A stretch of 64,000 nucleotides of DNA. It comes from CAZDQL01 sp964507325 (GTDB lineage Bacteria > Planctomycetota > UBA1135 > GCA-002686595). A program made the translations under genes and the position numbers. The stretch lies in contig CAZDQL010000001.1 in assembly GCA_964507325.1 (NCBI GenBank), forward strand, positions 62,001-126,000, given 5' to 3'. Positions 26,214 to 33,284 of this stretch are shown piece after piece. Within the stretch, counting starts at the first letter, position 1, and every line of letters begins with the position of its first letter. Under the pieces are notes generated by a model. It saw only the letters and a list, made by a program, of their open reading frames with translations, was not told where the DNA came from and searched no databases.

Positions 26214-26849
26214 TCAATCCGCCGACGCTGGACCGCCTCGATCCAGGCGCCGGTAGATGGCGCGGTGGAGATCGACCAGGGCCTCCTCGAGGCGCTTCTC
26301 GAGGGGGCGCGCGTTCCAGGTCGCCACCAGGATCGACAGGGCCAGGGCCACGCCGATCATCACCAGGGTGCTGCCCACGGCGATCGCGGCGGGCTCGGTG
26401 AACTTCGCGAGTTCGATCCCCGAGGCGTCCCCGTCGCCGAGCATGCGGTAGCTGCGCCCCATTCCGGCCATCGTCCCGAGCAGCCCGACCAGGGGGCAGA
26501 GCTGGCTCGCCGCCGAGCAGTTCACCGCGGCCCGGCGAGTCGCGCTCCCCCCCGCGAGCTCTTCGACGAGACCCTCGGAGGGATCCGGCGCACGGGTGCG
26601 CCGGACTTCGAGGAGCAGGGGGTCGAGCCCCAGGTCGCGGGTGAAGCGCACCGCCGCCGAGACGGAGCTCCGATCCCAAGCCCCGATCGCCTGCCCGACC
26701 TCCACGAGGCGGCGGCGGGTCCGGACGCGCCCGAGGAGGACCGACACCGCGTAGGAGAGCGCCAGGGCCAGGCAGGCCCAGACCGCCAGAAAGAGGAAGG
26801 AACCCCACACGGGGCCGAAGGTGCCGAACAGGTAGCCGATCATCGGCAT
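26214..26849 (-). CDS. MotA/TolQ/ExbB-type proton channel protein (second in operon)
   Basis: 211 residues from ATG 26849, preceded by GGAAGGGGGG. Three membrane segments are visible: VWGSFLFLAVWACLALALSY near the N-terminus, and two in the channel core, NCSAASQLCPLVGLLGTMAGMGRS and IAVGSTLVMIGVALALSILVA. The core with P-L-(V/L)-G-L-L-G-T-(V/M) is the diagnostic TolQ/ExbB signature. It would conduct protons or sodium ions together with an ExbD-like partner. It is a paralogue of the gene at 28236-28865 (shared PL.GL.GTM.GMG.SYR). The start overlaps the end of the upstream lipoprotein gene. Confidence 0.8.
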   Translation of the reverse strand: MPMIGYLFGTFGPVWGSFLFLAVWACLALALSYAVSVLLGRVRTRRRLVEVGQAIGAWDRSSVSAAVRFTRDLGLDPLLLEVRRTRAPDPSEGLVEELAGGSATRRAAVNCSAASQLCPLVGLLGTMAGMGRSYRMLGDGDASGIELAKFTEPAAIAVGSTLVMIGVALALSILVATWNARPLEKRLEEALVDLHRAIYRRLDRGGPASAD

Positions 26850-27133
26850 CGCCCCCCTTCCGCGCTCTCGAGCTCCTCTGCCAGGTCGAAGATCTCCCCC
26901 ATGGCGCCGTGCAGGGACAGGGCGCACTCCTCCAGGCTCTCGAAGCCCTCCCCCGGGGCGCGCAAGGGGGGAGCGGGGAGCTCGACGGGGGGCTGCGGTG
27001 CTCTCGGTTGCGCCCCCCTCGCTCCCCGCTCGGGCGGGGCGGCGTCCGTCTCCTCCGGGGCGCAGGCGGCGGCGATGAAGAGCAGGGCGAGGGTCCAGGT
27101 CCAGGAAGTGGTGGTGGGGTGCGGGATCTTCAT
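26840..27133 (-). CDS. Small lipoprotein of the ExbB/ExbD operon
   Basis: 97 residues. The signal (WTLALLFIAAACAPEE) ends in a lipobox AAAC. A Pro-rich linker (AQPRAPQPPVELPAPPLRAP) leads to a short acidic helix (SLEECALSLHGAMGEIFDLA). It overlaps the downstream ExbB-like gene by 10 bp. It could tether the channel complex to the envelope. No family recognised. Confidence 0.6.
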   Translation of the reverse strand: MKIPHPTTTSWTWTLALLFIAAACAPEETDAAPPERGARGAQPRAPQPPVELPAPPLRAPGEGFESLEECALSLHGAMGEIFDLAEELESAEGGRCR

Positions 27134-27160
27134 CGTGTCGTTGGGTCGGGGGTCGTGTGC

Positions 27161-27784
27161 CTAGTGATGGTCGTGTCGCGCGCGCAGCTCGACTCCCTCG
27201 GGACCGGGGACGAGGTCGAGGAAGAGGGAGTCCTGCTCCCGATCGGGCAGGGCTCCCAGGTCGACCGCGGCGTGGCCGTCGAGGGAGAGGTAGGCGACGC
27301 GCAGCGCCTCGGCGCGCCAAGGCGTGAAGAGCTCGGCCAAGGCGCCCTCGCGCAGCGGCGGGAGCTCGAACCAGAGCCGCCCCTCCTCGCGGAGCAGGGC
27401 GCGGGCGCGCTCGCCGTCGAGGCGCAGGGCTCCCTCGGAGTCGCGCAGCAGGAGCTCGCGGACGATCAAGCCCTGCTCACTGAGCGAGAGGTGCATCAAG
27501 ATCAGGAGGGCGCCGCCGCTCTCCGCCCACCGAGCGAGGTCCTCGGGGGTGAGGGAGGGATCGACGGCCAGGTGCATCCCCGTCGCCGGGACGCTGTCGA
27601 GGAGGACGCCGACGGTGTCGCGGTGGAGGATCTCCTCGGTCTCCTCCTCGAGTTCGAGCGGCACGGGGTAGAGGCAGACCTCCTCCCACAGGACCTCTTC
27701 GATGGCGGGCTCGTCCTCCCCCGGGAGGAAGGAGAGGACCGCCAGGGTGGCGACCAGGGTTACGGCGATGGAGAAACGGAACAT
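27161..27784 (-). CDS. Membrane-anchored ExbD-like protein (divergent)
   Basis: 207 residues with an N-terminal membrane anchor (FSIAVTLVATLAVLSFL). The periplasmic part contains LAVDPSLTPEDLARWAESGG, which parallels LAIDPTLRRDPIAIWLAGSG of the protein at 29214-29954 and LAVDRSLSFEHIAVAI of the ExbD-like protein at 27796-28239. The single anchor plus this alpha/beta segment suggests a divergent ExbD/TolR. The C-terminus ends in a His-rich ARHDHH. It lies in the middle of the operon, 11 nt after the canonical ExbD-like gene. Confidence 0.55.
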   Translation of the reverse strand: MFRFSIAVTLVATLAVLSFLPGEDEPAIEEVLWEEVCLYPVPLELEEETEEILHRDTVGVLLDSVPATGMHLAVDPSLTPEDLARWAESGGALLILMHLSLSEQGLIVRELLLRDSEGALRLDGERARALLREEGRLWFELPPLREGALAELFTPWRAEALRVAYLSLDGHAAVDLGALPDREQDSLFLDLVPGPEGVELRARHDHH

Positions 27785-27795
27785 GACGGGCTCCT

Positions 27796-28239
27796 TCAGG
27801 GGGTGGTTCGGTCGGTCGGGTGGACATCGAAGCGCAGCTGCACCACGTGGCTCCCCAGGTATCCGATCGCCACGGCGATGTGCTCGAAGCTCAGGCTGCG
27901 GTCCACCGCCAGGACGATCGGATCATCGACGGGGTGGGGTGCCAGGGCTTCGGTGATGCTGCGCTGGAGTTGGGCGGGCGGATCGTCGAGGCGCGCGAAG
28001 GCGTCCTCGGGGGGACGGGCGAGGCGCCCCTCGGCGTCGATCGTGAGCAGGAGGGTGGGGGGGTCGGGCTCGGGCTCCTGCTCGCTCTCCTCCTGCGACG
28101 GGATGGGGGCGACGTCGATCTCCTGGTGCGGGTTCTCCGCCTTGGAGAGCTGCACGGCCAGGAGGATCGAGTACAGCATGGCCCCCGCCAGACCGAGGTC
28201 GGCGAGGACGACCGCCCAGATCGACTTGGAGTGGGTCAT
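27796..28239 (-). CDS. ExbD/TolR-like biopolymer transport protein
   Basis: 147 residues: a short cytoplasmic N-terminus, one membrane segment (AVVLADLGLAGAMLYSILLA), an acidic Pro-rich linker (residues 38-60) and a C-terminal alpha/beta domain with LAVDRSLSFEHIAVAIGYLG, which fits the ExbD/TolR periplasmic domain. The ATG overlaps the stop of the ExbB-like gene upstream by 4 nt, which is the usual exbB-exbD order. The expected membrane Asp is present (LADLGLAGAM). Confidence 0.75.
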   Translation of the reverse strand: MTHSKSIWAVVLADLGLAGAMLYSILLAVQLSKAENPHQEIDVAPIPSQEESEQEPEPDPPTLLLTIDAEGRLARPPEDAFARLDDPPAQLQRSITEALAPHPVDDPIVLAVDRSLSFEHIAVAIGYLGSHVVQLRFDVHPTDRTTP

Positions 28240-28865
28240 CGCACCATCCCCCTGCAGGCCAGGTCGCGGTGTTCGAGCTCGGAGTGGAGGTCCCCCAGGA
28301 GGGCGCGCAGAGCGAGCTCTTCGGGCCTGGAGTGCACGAGGTGCGTGCAGACCTGCAGCACCAGCGCGGCCCCCACCATCGCCAGGGTCGTGTTCACCGC
28401 CTGGGCCGCGGGCAGGGCAAAGGGGGCCAGGGAGGGGATCGAGTCCCCCACCGCCCCGAGGGCGCGGTAGCTCGCGCCCATTCCCGACATCGTGCCCATG
28501 AGGCCCAGCAGGGGCGCCAGCGCTGACGCGGTCACGCAGTGGGTGGTCGCGCGTCGCGCCGGTTCCGGGTCGGTGAACTCGCCGAGGAGCGTCTCGATGA
28601 AGGCCCCCCGCCGCAGGTTCCGCGCCCGGGCGTAGGGTTGGAGCAGGTGCGTGTCGAGTCCCAGGGGGCTCGCGTTGATCGGCGTGCGCTGCAGGCACGC
28701 CAGCATCCACTGCACGTCCTTGATGACGCGACGTAGATCCTTGCGGTGAGCCTCCACCTTGTCGCGCTGGTCGAAGATCAGGAAGAGGGCGATCAGCAGG
28801 CCTGCCGCGACCACCGAGCCCCAGAGGGGACCCATCGAAGTGAAGAAGCGCAGCGGGTCGATCAC
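28236..28865 (-). CDS. MotA/TolQ/ExbB-type proton channel protein (first in operon)
   Basis: 209 residues. The GTG start at 28865 was chosen because it has GGAGGT 6 nt upstream and overlaps the preceding stop (GTGA). Membrane segments: GSVVAAGLLIALFLIF at the N-terminus, then TASALAPLLGLMGTMSGMG and AVNTTLAMVGAALVLQVC. This is the TolQ/ExbB core. It is followed with a 4-nt overlap by an ExbD-like gene, so the two should form one channel complex in the inner membrane. Confidence 0.8.
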   Translation of the reverse strand: MIDPLRFFTSMGPLWGSVVAAGLLIALFLIFDQRDKVEAHRKDLRRVIKDVQWMLACLQRTPINASPLGLDTHLLQPYARARNLRRGAFIETLLGEFTDPEPARRATTHCVTASALAPLLGLMGTMSGMGASYRALGAVGDSIPSLAPFALPAAQAVNTTLAMVGAALVLQVCTHLVHSRPEELALRALLGDLHSELEHRDLACRGMVR

Positions 28866-29029
28866 GGGGTGACCTCCAGGCCGAGGGCGGCTCCCAGCAG
28901 GTCGGCCGCCAGCTCCAGCAGGCCGCGCAGACGACGGACGATGCGGTGGGGCGGCTCGCCGGTCGCCAGGCTGACGAAGAGCAGGATCAGGAGTGGAGTG
29001 GCGGTCAGGCGGTAGAGGCGGCGGATCAT
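28862..29029 (-). CDS. Very small membrane or exported protein
   Basis: 55 residues with an N-terminal hydrophobic segment (ATPLLILLFVSLATG) and an amphipathic Leu-rich tail (RRLRGLLELAADLLGAALGL). Both ends overlap neighbours by 4 nt (ATGA upstream, GTGA downstream), which argues that it is translated. No family recognised. Confidence 0.55.
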   Translation of the reverse strand: MIRRLYRLTATPLLILLFVSLATGEPPHRIVRRLRGLLELAADLLGAALGLEVTP

Positions 29030-29217
29030 CGCGGCATCTCCTTGAGACGGTGGTAGGTGTGGGTCGTGGGGAGCCAGGGGGCGTTGCGCTCGAGCAGGGC
29101 CCCCACGTGCACCGCGCATTCGCGGGCACTGCGCAGGGCGGCTTCCTCCCAGGCGGGGTCGGAACGGATGACGGCCAGGGCCAGGCAGGCCAGGACCATG
29201 AGGCGGCGGAACATCAC
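29026..29217 (-). CDS. Very small exported protein
   Basis: 63 residues with a signal-peptide-like N-terminus (FRRLMVLACLALAVI) and a helical remainder with one Cys (ARECAVHVGALLERN). Both ends overlap neighbours by 4 nt. No family recognised; it may be an accessory of the channel complex. Confidence 0.55.
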   Translation of the reverse strand: MMFRRLMVLACLALAVIRSDPAWEEAALRSARECAVHVGALLERNAPWLPTTHTYHRLKEMPR

Positions 29218-29954
29218 TCAGCTCCTTGGGTTGGGGGTGCGATCGAGAGGACCGGGGAACCGTTCGGGTCGGGGGCAAGGGTGAGCCGCAGGTGGGCCGA
29301 CCCTCCGCATGCTTGGGCGGCGCACCGCACGCGCCGCGAGTCCTCCTTCCCCAGGACGAGGTGCAGGCCGCGCCTCAGTTCGGGGGTGAGCTGGTCGAAG
29401 GGGGAGGGGCCGAGCTCGATCCAGACCGAGCGCGAGGGCCCGTGGGCCTTCAAGAAGGCCTCGAAGCCCTCGTTCGTGGTCGGGGTGCGGCTGGGAAGCC
29501 CGTCCTTCGTGGGCAAGTGCACGCTGCGCACCCGCTCGCACCCGTCGCGCAAGGAGCGCTGCAGCACCACCAGGCCGGCGCCGCTCCCAGCGAGCCAGAT
29601 GGCGATGGGATCGCGGCGCAGGGTGGGATCTATGGCGAGGTCGAGCTCCACGTCGCCGACCGCGCCCACCAGCGCGTCGATGTCCGGCGGCCGATCCTCC
29701 GGCGTGTCCGGGTCGGGAGCGGGAGTCGGCTCCGGCGGCGGGCCCTCTCCCGTGCGGGACGGCTCGGAGGGCAGGGGCACCTCGATCGGCACGTCGATCG
29801 GCGCGGGCGGGACCGGCTCCCGGGCCGCGGCACTGACGTCGATCGGCGGGGGATCGTCGTTCGCCCGCGTGTTCCCGGCGGGGCCGAGCTGGATCGCGAG
29901 CTCGGTCGCGAACAGGGTCGCGCCGGCGGTGAGAAGGGCGGTGAAGGTCTTCAT
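29214..29954 (-). CDS. Membrane-anchored protein with Pro-rich linker and ExbD-like periplasmic domain
   Basis: 246 residues: an N-terminal hydrophobic anchor (TALLTAGATLFATELAI), a Pro/acidic linker at about 35-90 (VPLPSEP, PPPEPTPAPDPDTPEDRPP) like the periplasm-spanning linkers of TonB-type proteins, and a C-terminal domain with LAIDPTLRRDPIAIWLAGSG followed by GLVVLQRSL. The last block matches the ExbD-like segment in the other two operon members. Two Cys in RRVRCAAQACGG could form a disulfide. It could act as the energy transducer of the system; this is inferred from the linker and the context only. Confidence 0.55.
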   Translation of the reverse strand: MKTFTALLTAGATLFATELAIQLGPAGNTRANDDPPPIDVSAAAREPVPPAPIDVPIEVPLPSEPSRTGEGPPPEPTPAPDPDTPEDRPPDIDALVGAVGDVELDLAIDPTLRRDPIAIWLAGSGAGLVVLQRSLRDGCERVRSVHLPTKDGLPSRTPTTNEGFEAFLKAHGPSRSVWIELGPSPFDQLTPELRRGLHLVLGKEDSRRVRCAAQACGGSAHLRLTLAPDPNGSPVLSIAPPTQGAE

Positions 29955-29984
29955 CTTCGGTCTCCTCTGGGAGGCTCGAGAGCC

Positions 29985-30977
29985 CTAGCGGTCCCCCTTG
30001 GCGACCGGTCCCTCGGTGGCCGGCTCGGCGAGAAGGCCGGCGACCCAGGTGTCGAGGGAGGTAGGAGCGGTCTCGTCGAGGGGCGGGGCGTCCCGCTCGG
30101 TGTCGCTGAAGAGGTCGCCGAGGATGCGCCGCATGTCGTCACGCCCGCTGGCGAGGCGCCCCGCGCGAGCGTCGATCCCCGCCAGACGGCCGCCGGCCTC
30201 GGCGATCTCCCCGCGGCGCATGCGCGCCTCCAGGTCGGCGCCGAGCAGGTTGAGCTCCATGCTCATCCCGTCCGCCTCGGCCCAGAGCTCGATGGCGCGC
30301 GCCCGCTGGCGGCCGAGGAGCGCCAGGTCGGCGTCTTGGCTCTCGCGCCGCAGCTTGAGCTTCTGGCGCTCCAGCTCGGCTCGGCGCCGGGCGCTGGTGA
30401 CGCGGGTCGCGTTCTCGAAGCGTTCGAGGAGCTGCGTCTCTTCCGCGCGGTCGATTCCCTCCCCGGAGCTCTGGGCCTCCCTGGCGTAGGTGGCCGCCTC
30501 GCGCTCGATCTTGGCGAGCTCCTCGGAGCGCCCGTCGATCTGCCGCTGGACACCCGTGAGCTCCTTGTCGAGCCCCGTCAGCACGTTGAGGGCCTGGGCG
30601 GAGTCCGCCTTGATCGTCTCGCCGAGTGCCTCCCACTGTCCCGCCAGCGCGTCCGCGCGCTGCTCGAGGTCGCGGGTCCCCCGCGAGGCGATCAGGACCA
30701 GGTGGGCGAACGCCTCGGGGGTGGAGTCTTCGTTGTAGCGCTCGGTGGCTTCCTTGATCTCGCCCACGCGGTCCTCGAAGGCGTTGAGCAGGCCGACGTA
30801 GGCCTCGTCGACCAGACCAAACTGGCGCTGGGTCTCGTCGAGGTCGACCACCCAGCGTTCGGCGGCGGGATCGACGCCGCGCCCCTGGACGGGGCGGACG
30901 CGCTCGGAGGCCTCCTGGGCGGCGGCGGCGACGGTGAGGGTGAAGAGGGTGAAGAGAATGGGGATGAGAGTGCGCAT
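29985..30977 (-). CDS. Exported coiled-coil protein, first gene of the ExbB/ExbD/AAA+/VWA operon
   Basis: 330 residues with a signal peptide (LIPILFTLFTLTVAAAAQ). Residues about 45-260 are nearly all helical with heptad-like charge patterns (LTGLDKELTGVQRQIDGRSEELAKIEREA, read here as two overlapping short blocks) and no enzymatic motif. Long periplasmic coiled-coil proteins also accompany the two-ExbB TonB2-type systems of Vibrio (DUF3450); the resemblance is in architecture, not in clear sequence. It is 30 nt upstream of the next gene and is preceded by a 229-bp divergent promoter region. Confidence 0.65.
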   Translation of the reverse strand: MRTLIPILFTLFTLTVAAAAQEASERVRPVQGRGVDPAAERWVVDLDETQRQFGLVDEAYVGLLNAFEDRVGEIKEATERYNEDSTPEAFAHLVLIASRGTRDLEQRADALAGQWEALGETIKADSAQALNVLTGLDKELTGVQRQIDGRSEELAKIEREAATYAREAQSSGEGIDRAEETQLLERFENATRVTSARRRAELERQKLKLRRESQDADLALLGRQRARAIELWAEADGMSMELNLLGADLEARMRRGEIAEAGGRLAGIDARAGRLASGRDDMRRILGDLFSDTERDAPPLDETAPTSLDTWVAGLLAEPATEGPVAKGDR

Positions 30978-31163
30978 GGGATGGGCCTTGTCTGGGAAGA
31001 GTGGCTTCGGGGTACTAGACGCGTGGGCCGGCGCGCATCCGTCGCAGTCGGTCCAAGCTGTCGGCGGGCCTTCCCGCCGCTTCTGAAGGGATGAACGTGC
31101 GGGCCTGAGGGAGCTGTCGTCCTGGGTCGATTTCCCCTCCGCAGCGAGCGCTGAGGGGGGCGC

Positions 31164-31169
31164 TACAAT
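31164..31169 (+). promoter_or_regulatory. -10-like hexamer for the DUF3800-like gene
   Basis: TACAAT, 37 nt before the ATG at 31207, in the 229-bp region between two divergent genes (30978-31206). No clear -35. The rest of the region shows no hairpin or repeat that I can support. Confidence 0.4.
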
Positions 31170-31206
31170 CGCCACTGCCGCGGCCGAGTTCTTCGACGGG
31201 GATCCG

Positions 31207-33231
31207 ATGGCGACGTACCACCTCTACATCGACGAGACGACCACCGGCGCGATGAAGGTCGTCGGGGGCGTGTGCCTGAAGGGGAAGGGTCACCCCTTCC
31301 GAGAGGTCATGCAGGAGGCCTGGGCACGCGAGCTCTGGGAGTGGCCCCATGCGAAGGACCTCGGCCGGAAGAGGCACGCCAAGGGGAAGGCGGGAGCTGC
31401 CCGCGAGGTCCTGAGGGAGATGGCGGCTGGTGCCCTCAGGAAGAGGGCGCGCTTCTTCGCGGTCGCGGTGCCCCAATCGAGTGACAGATCCAACGGCGAC
31501 TACCTTCCCGCCGACGTCGGTCTCATCGGCGCGGTGACTCGGGGAATCGGAATGAACGGCGGGGACGAGCTGCTCGTCCACTCCGAACAGCGCGACCATC
31601 TCGACACCCCCGAGAAGATGGGTCAGTACTTCGATTCCATCTGGCGGACCGCTGTCCTCGGAGTCGACTCGGCCGAGATCCCGGTGCTCGGACGGGCGAA
31701 GGGCGCCAAGGGGCGCGCGCAGGCCGAATTCGGCCACGGCCTCGTCGACCACTTCCTGTGCGCCCTACGCGCGAGTCTGGCCGCAGCCGTGGAGGACGAC
31801 CTTCGGACCGCTCGCAAGATCGCCAAGGGCCTCGGGTTCAAACACGACCCCGAGTTGACGGTTCTGGGATCCGGCTCCAGCTCCGGCGAGGCCGCCGCCG
31901 CGTTCGTGGGCATCACCCTCGGCGATCTCACCCAGATCCGGTGGATCCCAATGCTCCGTCAAATCCCTGCGCGTCACTACCCAGGTGTCCTCGAGAGGGC
32001 TGCGGGCTGGGATCCGCGCCGACGCCGAGAGCTCCTGAGGGGGCTGATGGAGGAGGTGGAACCCCTGATCCTCCGCCCGGCCCTCGCGGGCGAGCAGGGC
32101 GTCTCCTTCGAGTCCCTGGTCGCCTTGATGAAGGCGGTGCGGGATCACTTCGTGGTCCAGCCTGCGCAGCCGGTGGACGGGCGCTTCCAACGCGAGATCG
32201 ATCTGCTCTTGGCCAAGTCCCTCACCCACGACGGTCGCGCGCGGGAGGCGTACGAGATCCTCGAAGAGCGGATCCTGGTTCCGGACCTGGCCGCCGAGAT
32301 CCGATCGCGGGACGAGCTGGAGCGACACCTCCAGGTCCTGCGGGCTCAGGTCGTCGCGGCTACGGATCGTCGCAAGTACGGTGAGGCCCGGGGGCTGATC
32401 GAGCGAGCTGGGGAGCTGATCGAGGAGAAGCTCGGCGCCTTCGATGTCGAGCCGGAAAAGGGGGCGCTCCTGGGATGCGATGGACAACTCCTCGTCCTGC
32501 AGGGCAGATCGAAGGAGGCACTCGACCACGCGATCTTCGTCAGGCAGGCAGCTCATTTCGAAGCGGAGGCCGATCTGTCCTACGCCTGGAGTTGGGAGCT
32601 GGCCGCCCGCGGGCGCGCCGGTCGGCCCTTCAGTCCGCCTCCTCCGTGGATGGAGGAGCTCCCCTCCGCGATCGAGGGAGTCTGCGATTCCCCGGTGGGC
32701 TGGCGAGCCTTCCTCCTCTGGGGTCTGGCCGAGTACTTCCGCACCCAGTCCTCCGCGGGCGAGCTCCTGTCTGGGCTGTGCGGGCTGGTGGACGAGGTCT
32801 GCGACCGCCTGATGACGCGCAAGAAGCCCGCGACCCGCCCTGAGTACCTGGCGCCGCTGATCCTGCGCGCGCACGCCTGTCGCCTCGCCGGGGACCCGAC
32901 CACCCGGAACGAAGCGGAGCGACGCTTCGCCAGGGCTCACCGCTGGCTTCCAATCGCGTCGGGCGACCTCCTGTCGGACCCGCTCCCGCGAGCGGCGTTG
33001 CGCACCCTCTCGGCCTGGGCCCACTCGCTCGGTGTCGACGGCAAGAAGATCCAGTCCGAGCTGGCCGCGGCGAGCAAGAAGGCGGACACCACCCTTGGTG
33101 AGCTCGGCACCAACGCCCCCTCGGATCCCTCGCTGCGCAACATCCACGAGTACCTGACCCGCTTCCGCGTCGCCACCACGGTCCGGACCCCCGAGGCGTT
33201 CCAGGCGGTGCTCGACATGGGCGAGTACTGA
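31207..33231 (+). CDS. DUF3800-like protein with long helical C-terminal extension
   Basis: 674 residues. The N-terminus YHLYIDETTTGAMKVVGGVC matches the opening of DUF3800 (YIDESG...vlg), a predicted RNase H-like fold found near restriction, retron and phage genes. Residues about 60-230 fit the rest of that domain (HAKDLGRKRHAKGK, FFAVAVPQSS, ELLVHSEQRD). Residues about 270-660 are a chain of helices, possibly TPR-like (ALDHAIFVRQAAHFEAEADL), with no known domain; ordinary DUF3800 proteins are about 200-400 residues, so this is an unusual fusion. ATG 31207 follows GACGGGGAT. It stands alone between divergent and same-strand neighbours. Nuclease or toxin activity is inferred from the family only. 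Confidence 0.6.
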   Translation: MATYHLYIDETTTGAMKVVGGVCLKGKGHPFREVMQEAWARELWEWPHAKDLGRKRHAKGKAGAAREVLREMAAGALRKRARFFAVAVPQSSDRSNGDYLPADVGLIGAVTRGIGMNGGDELLVHSEQRDHLDTPEKMGQYFDSIWRTAVLGVDSAEIPVLGRAKGAKGRAQAEFGHGLVDHFLCALRASLAAAVEDDLRTARKIAKGLGFKHDPELTVLGSGSSSGEAAAAFVGITLGDLTQIRWIPMLRQIPARHYPGVLERAAGWDPRRRRELLRGLMEEVEPLILRPALAGEQGVSFESLVALMKAVRDHFVVQPAQPVDGRFQREIDLLLAKSLTHDGRAREAYEILEERILVPDLAAEIRSRDELERHLQVLRAQVVAATDRRKYGEARGLIERAGELIEEKLGAFDVEPEKGALLGCDGQLLVLQGRSKEALDHAIFVRQAAHFEAEADLSYAWSWELAARGRAGRPFSPPPPWMEELPSAIEGVCDSPVGWRAFLLWGLAEYFRTQSSAGELLSGLCGLVDEVCDRLMTRKKPATRPEYLAPLILRAHACRLAGDPTTRNEAERRFARAHRWLPIASGDLLSDPLPRAALRTLSAWAHSLGVDGKKIQSELAAASKKADTTLGELGTNAPSDPSLRNIHEYLTRFRVATTVRTPEAFQAVLDMGEY

Positions 33232-33284
33232 CCCCGGATCCCCCCGCCTTGAAACCCCACGCCCCGCCGTGGGATCCTTTCTAC

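Noticed and set aside
28236..30977. A Zorya (ZorAB) defence system
   Set aside because: The MotA-like proteins are short TolQ/ExbB types, the partners are ExbD-like without an OmpA peptidoglycan-binding domain, and no ZorC/ZorD helicase is present.
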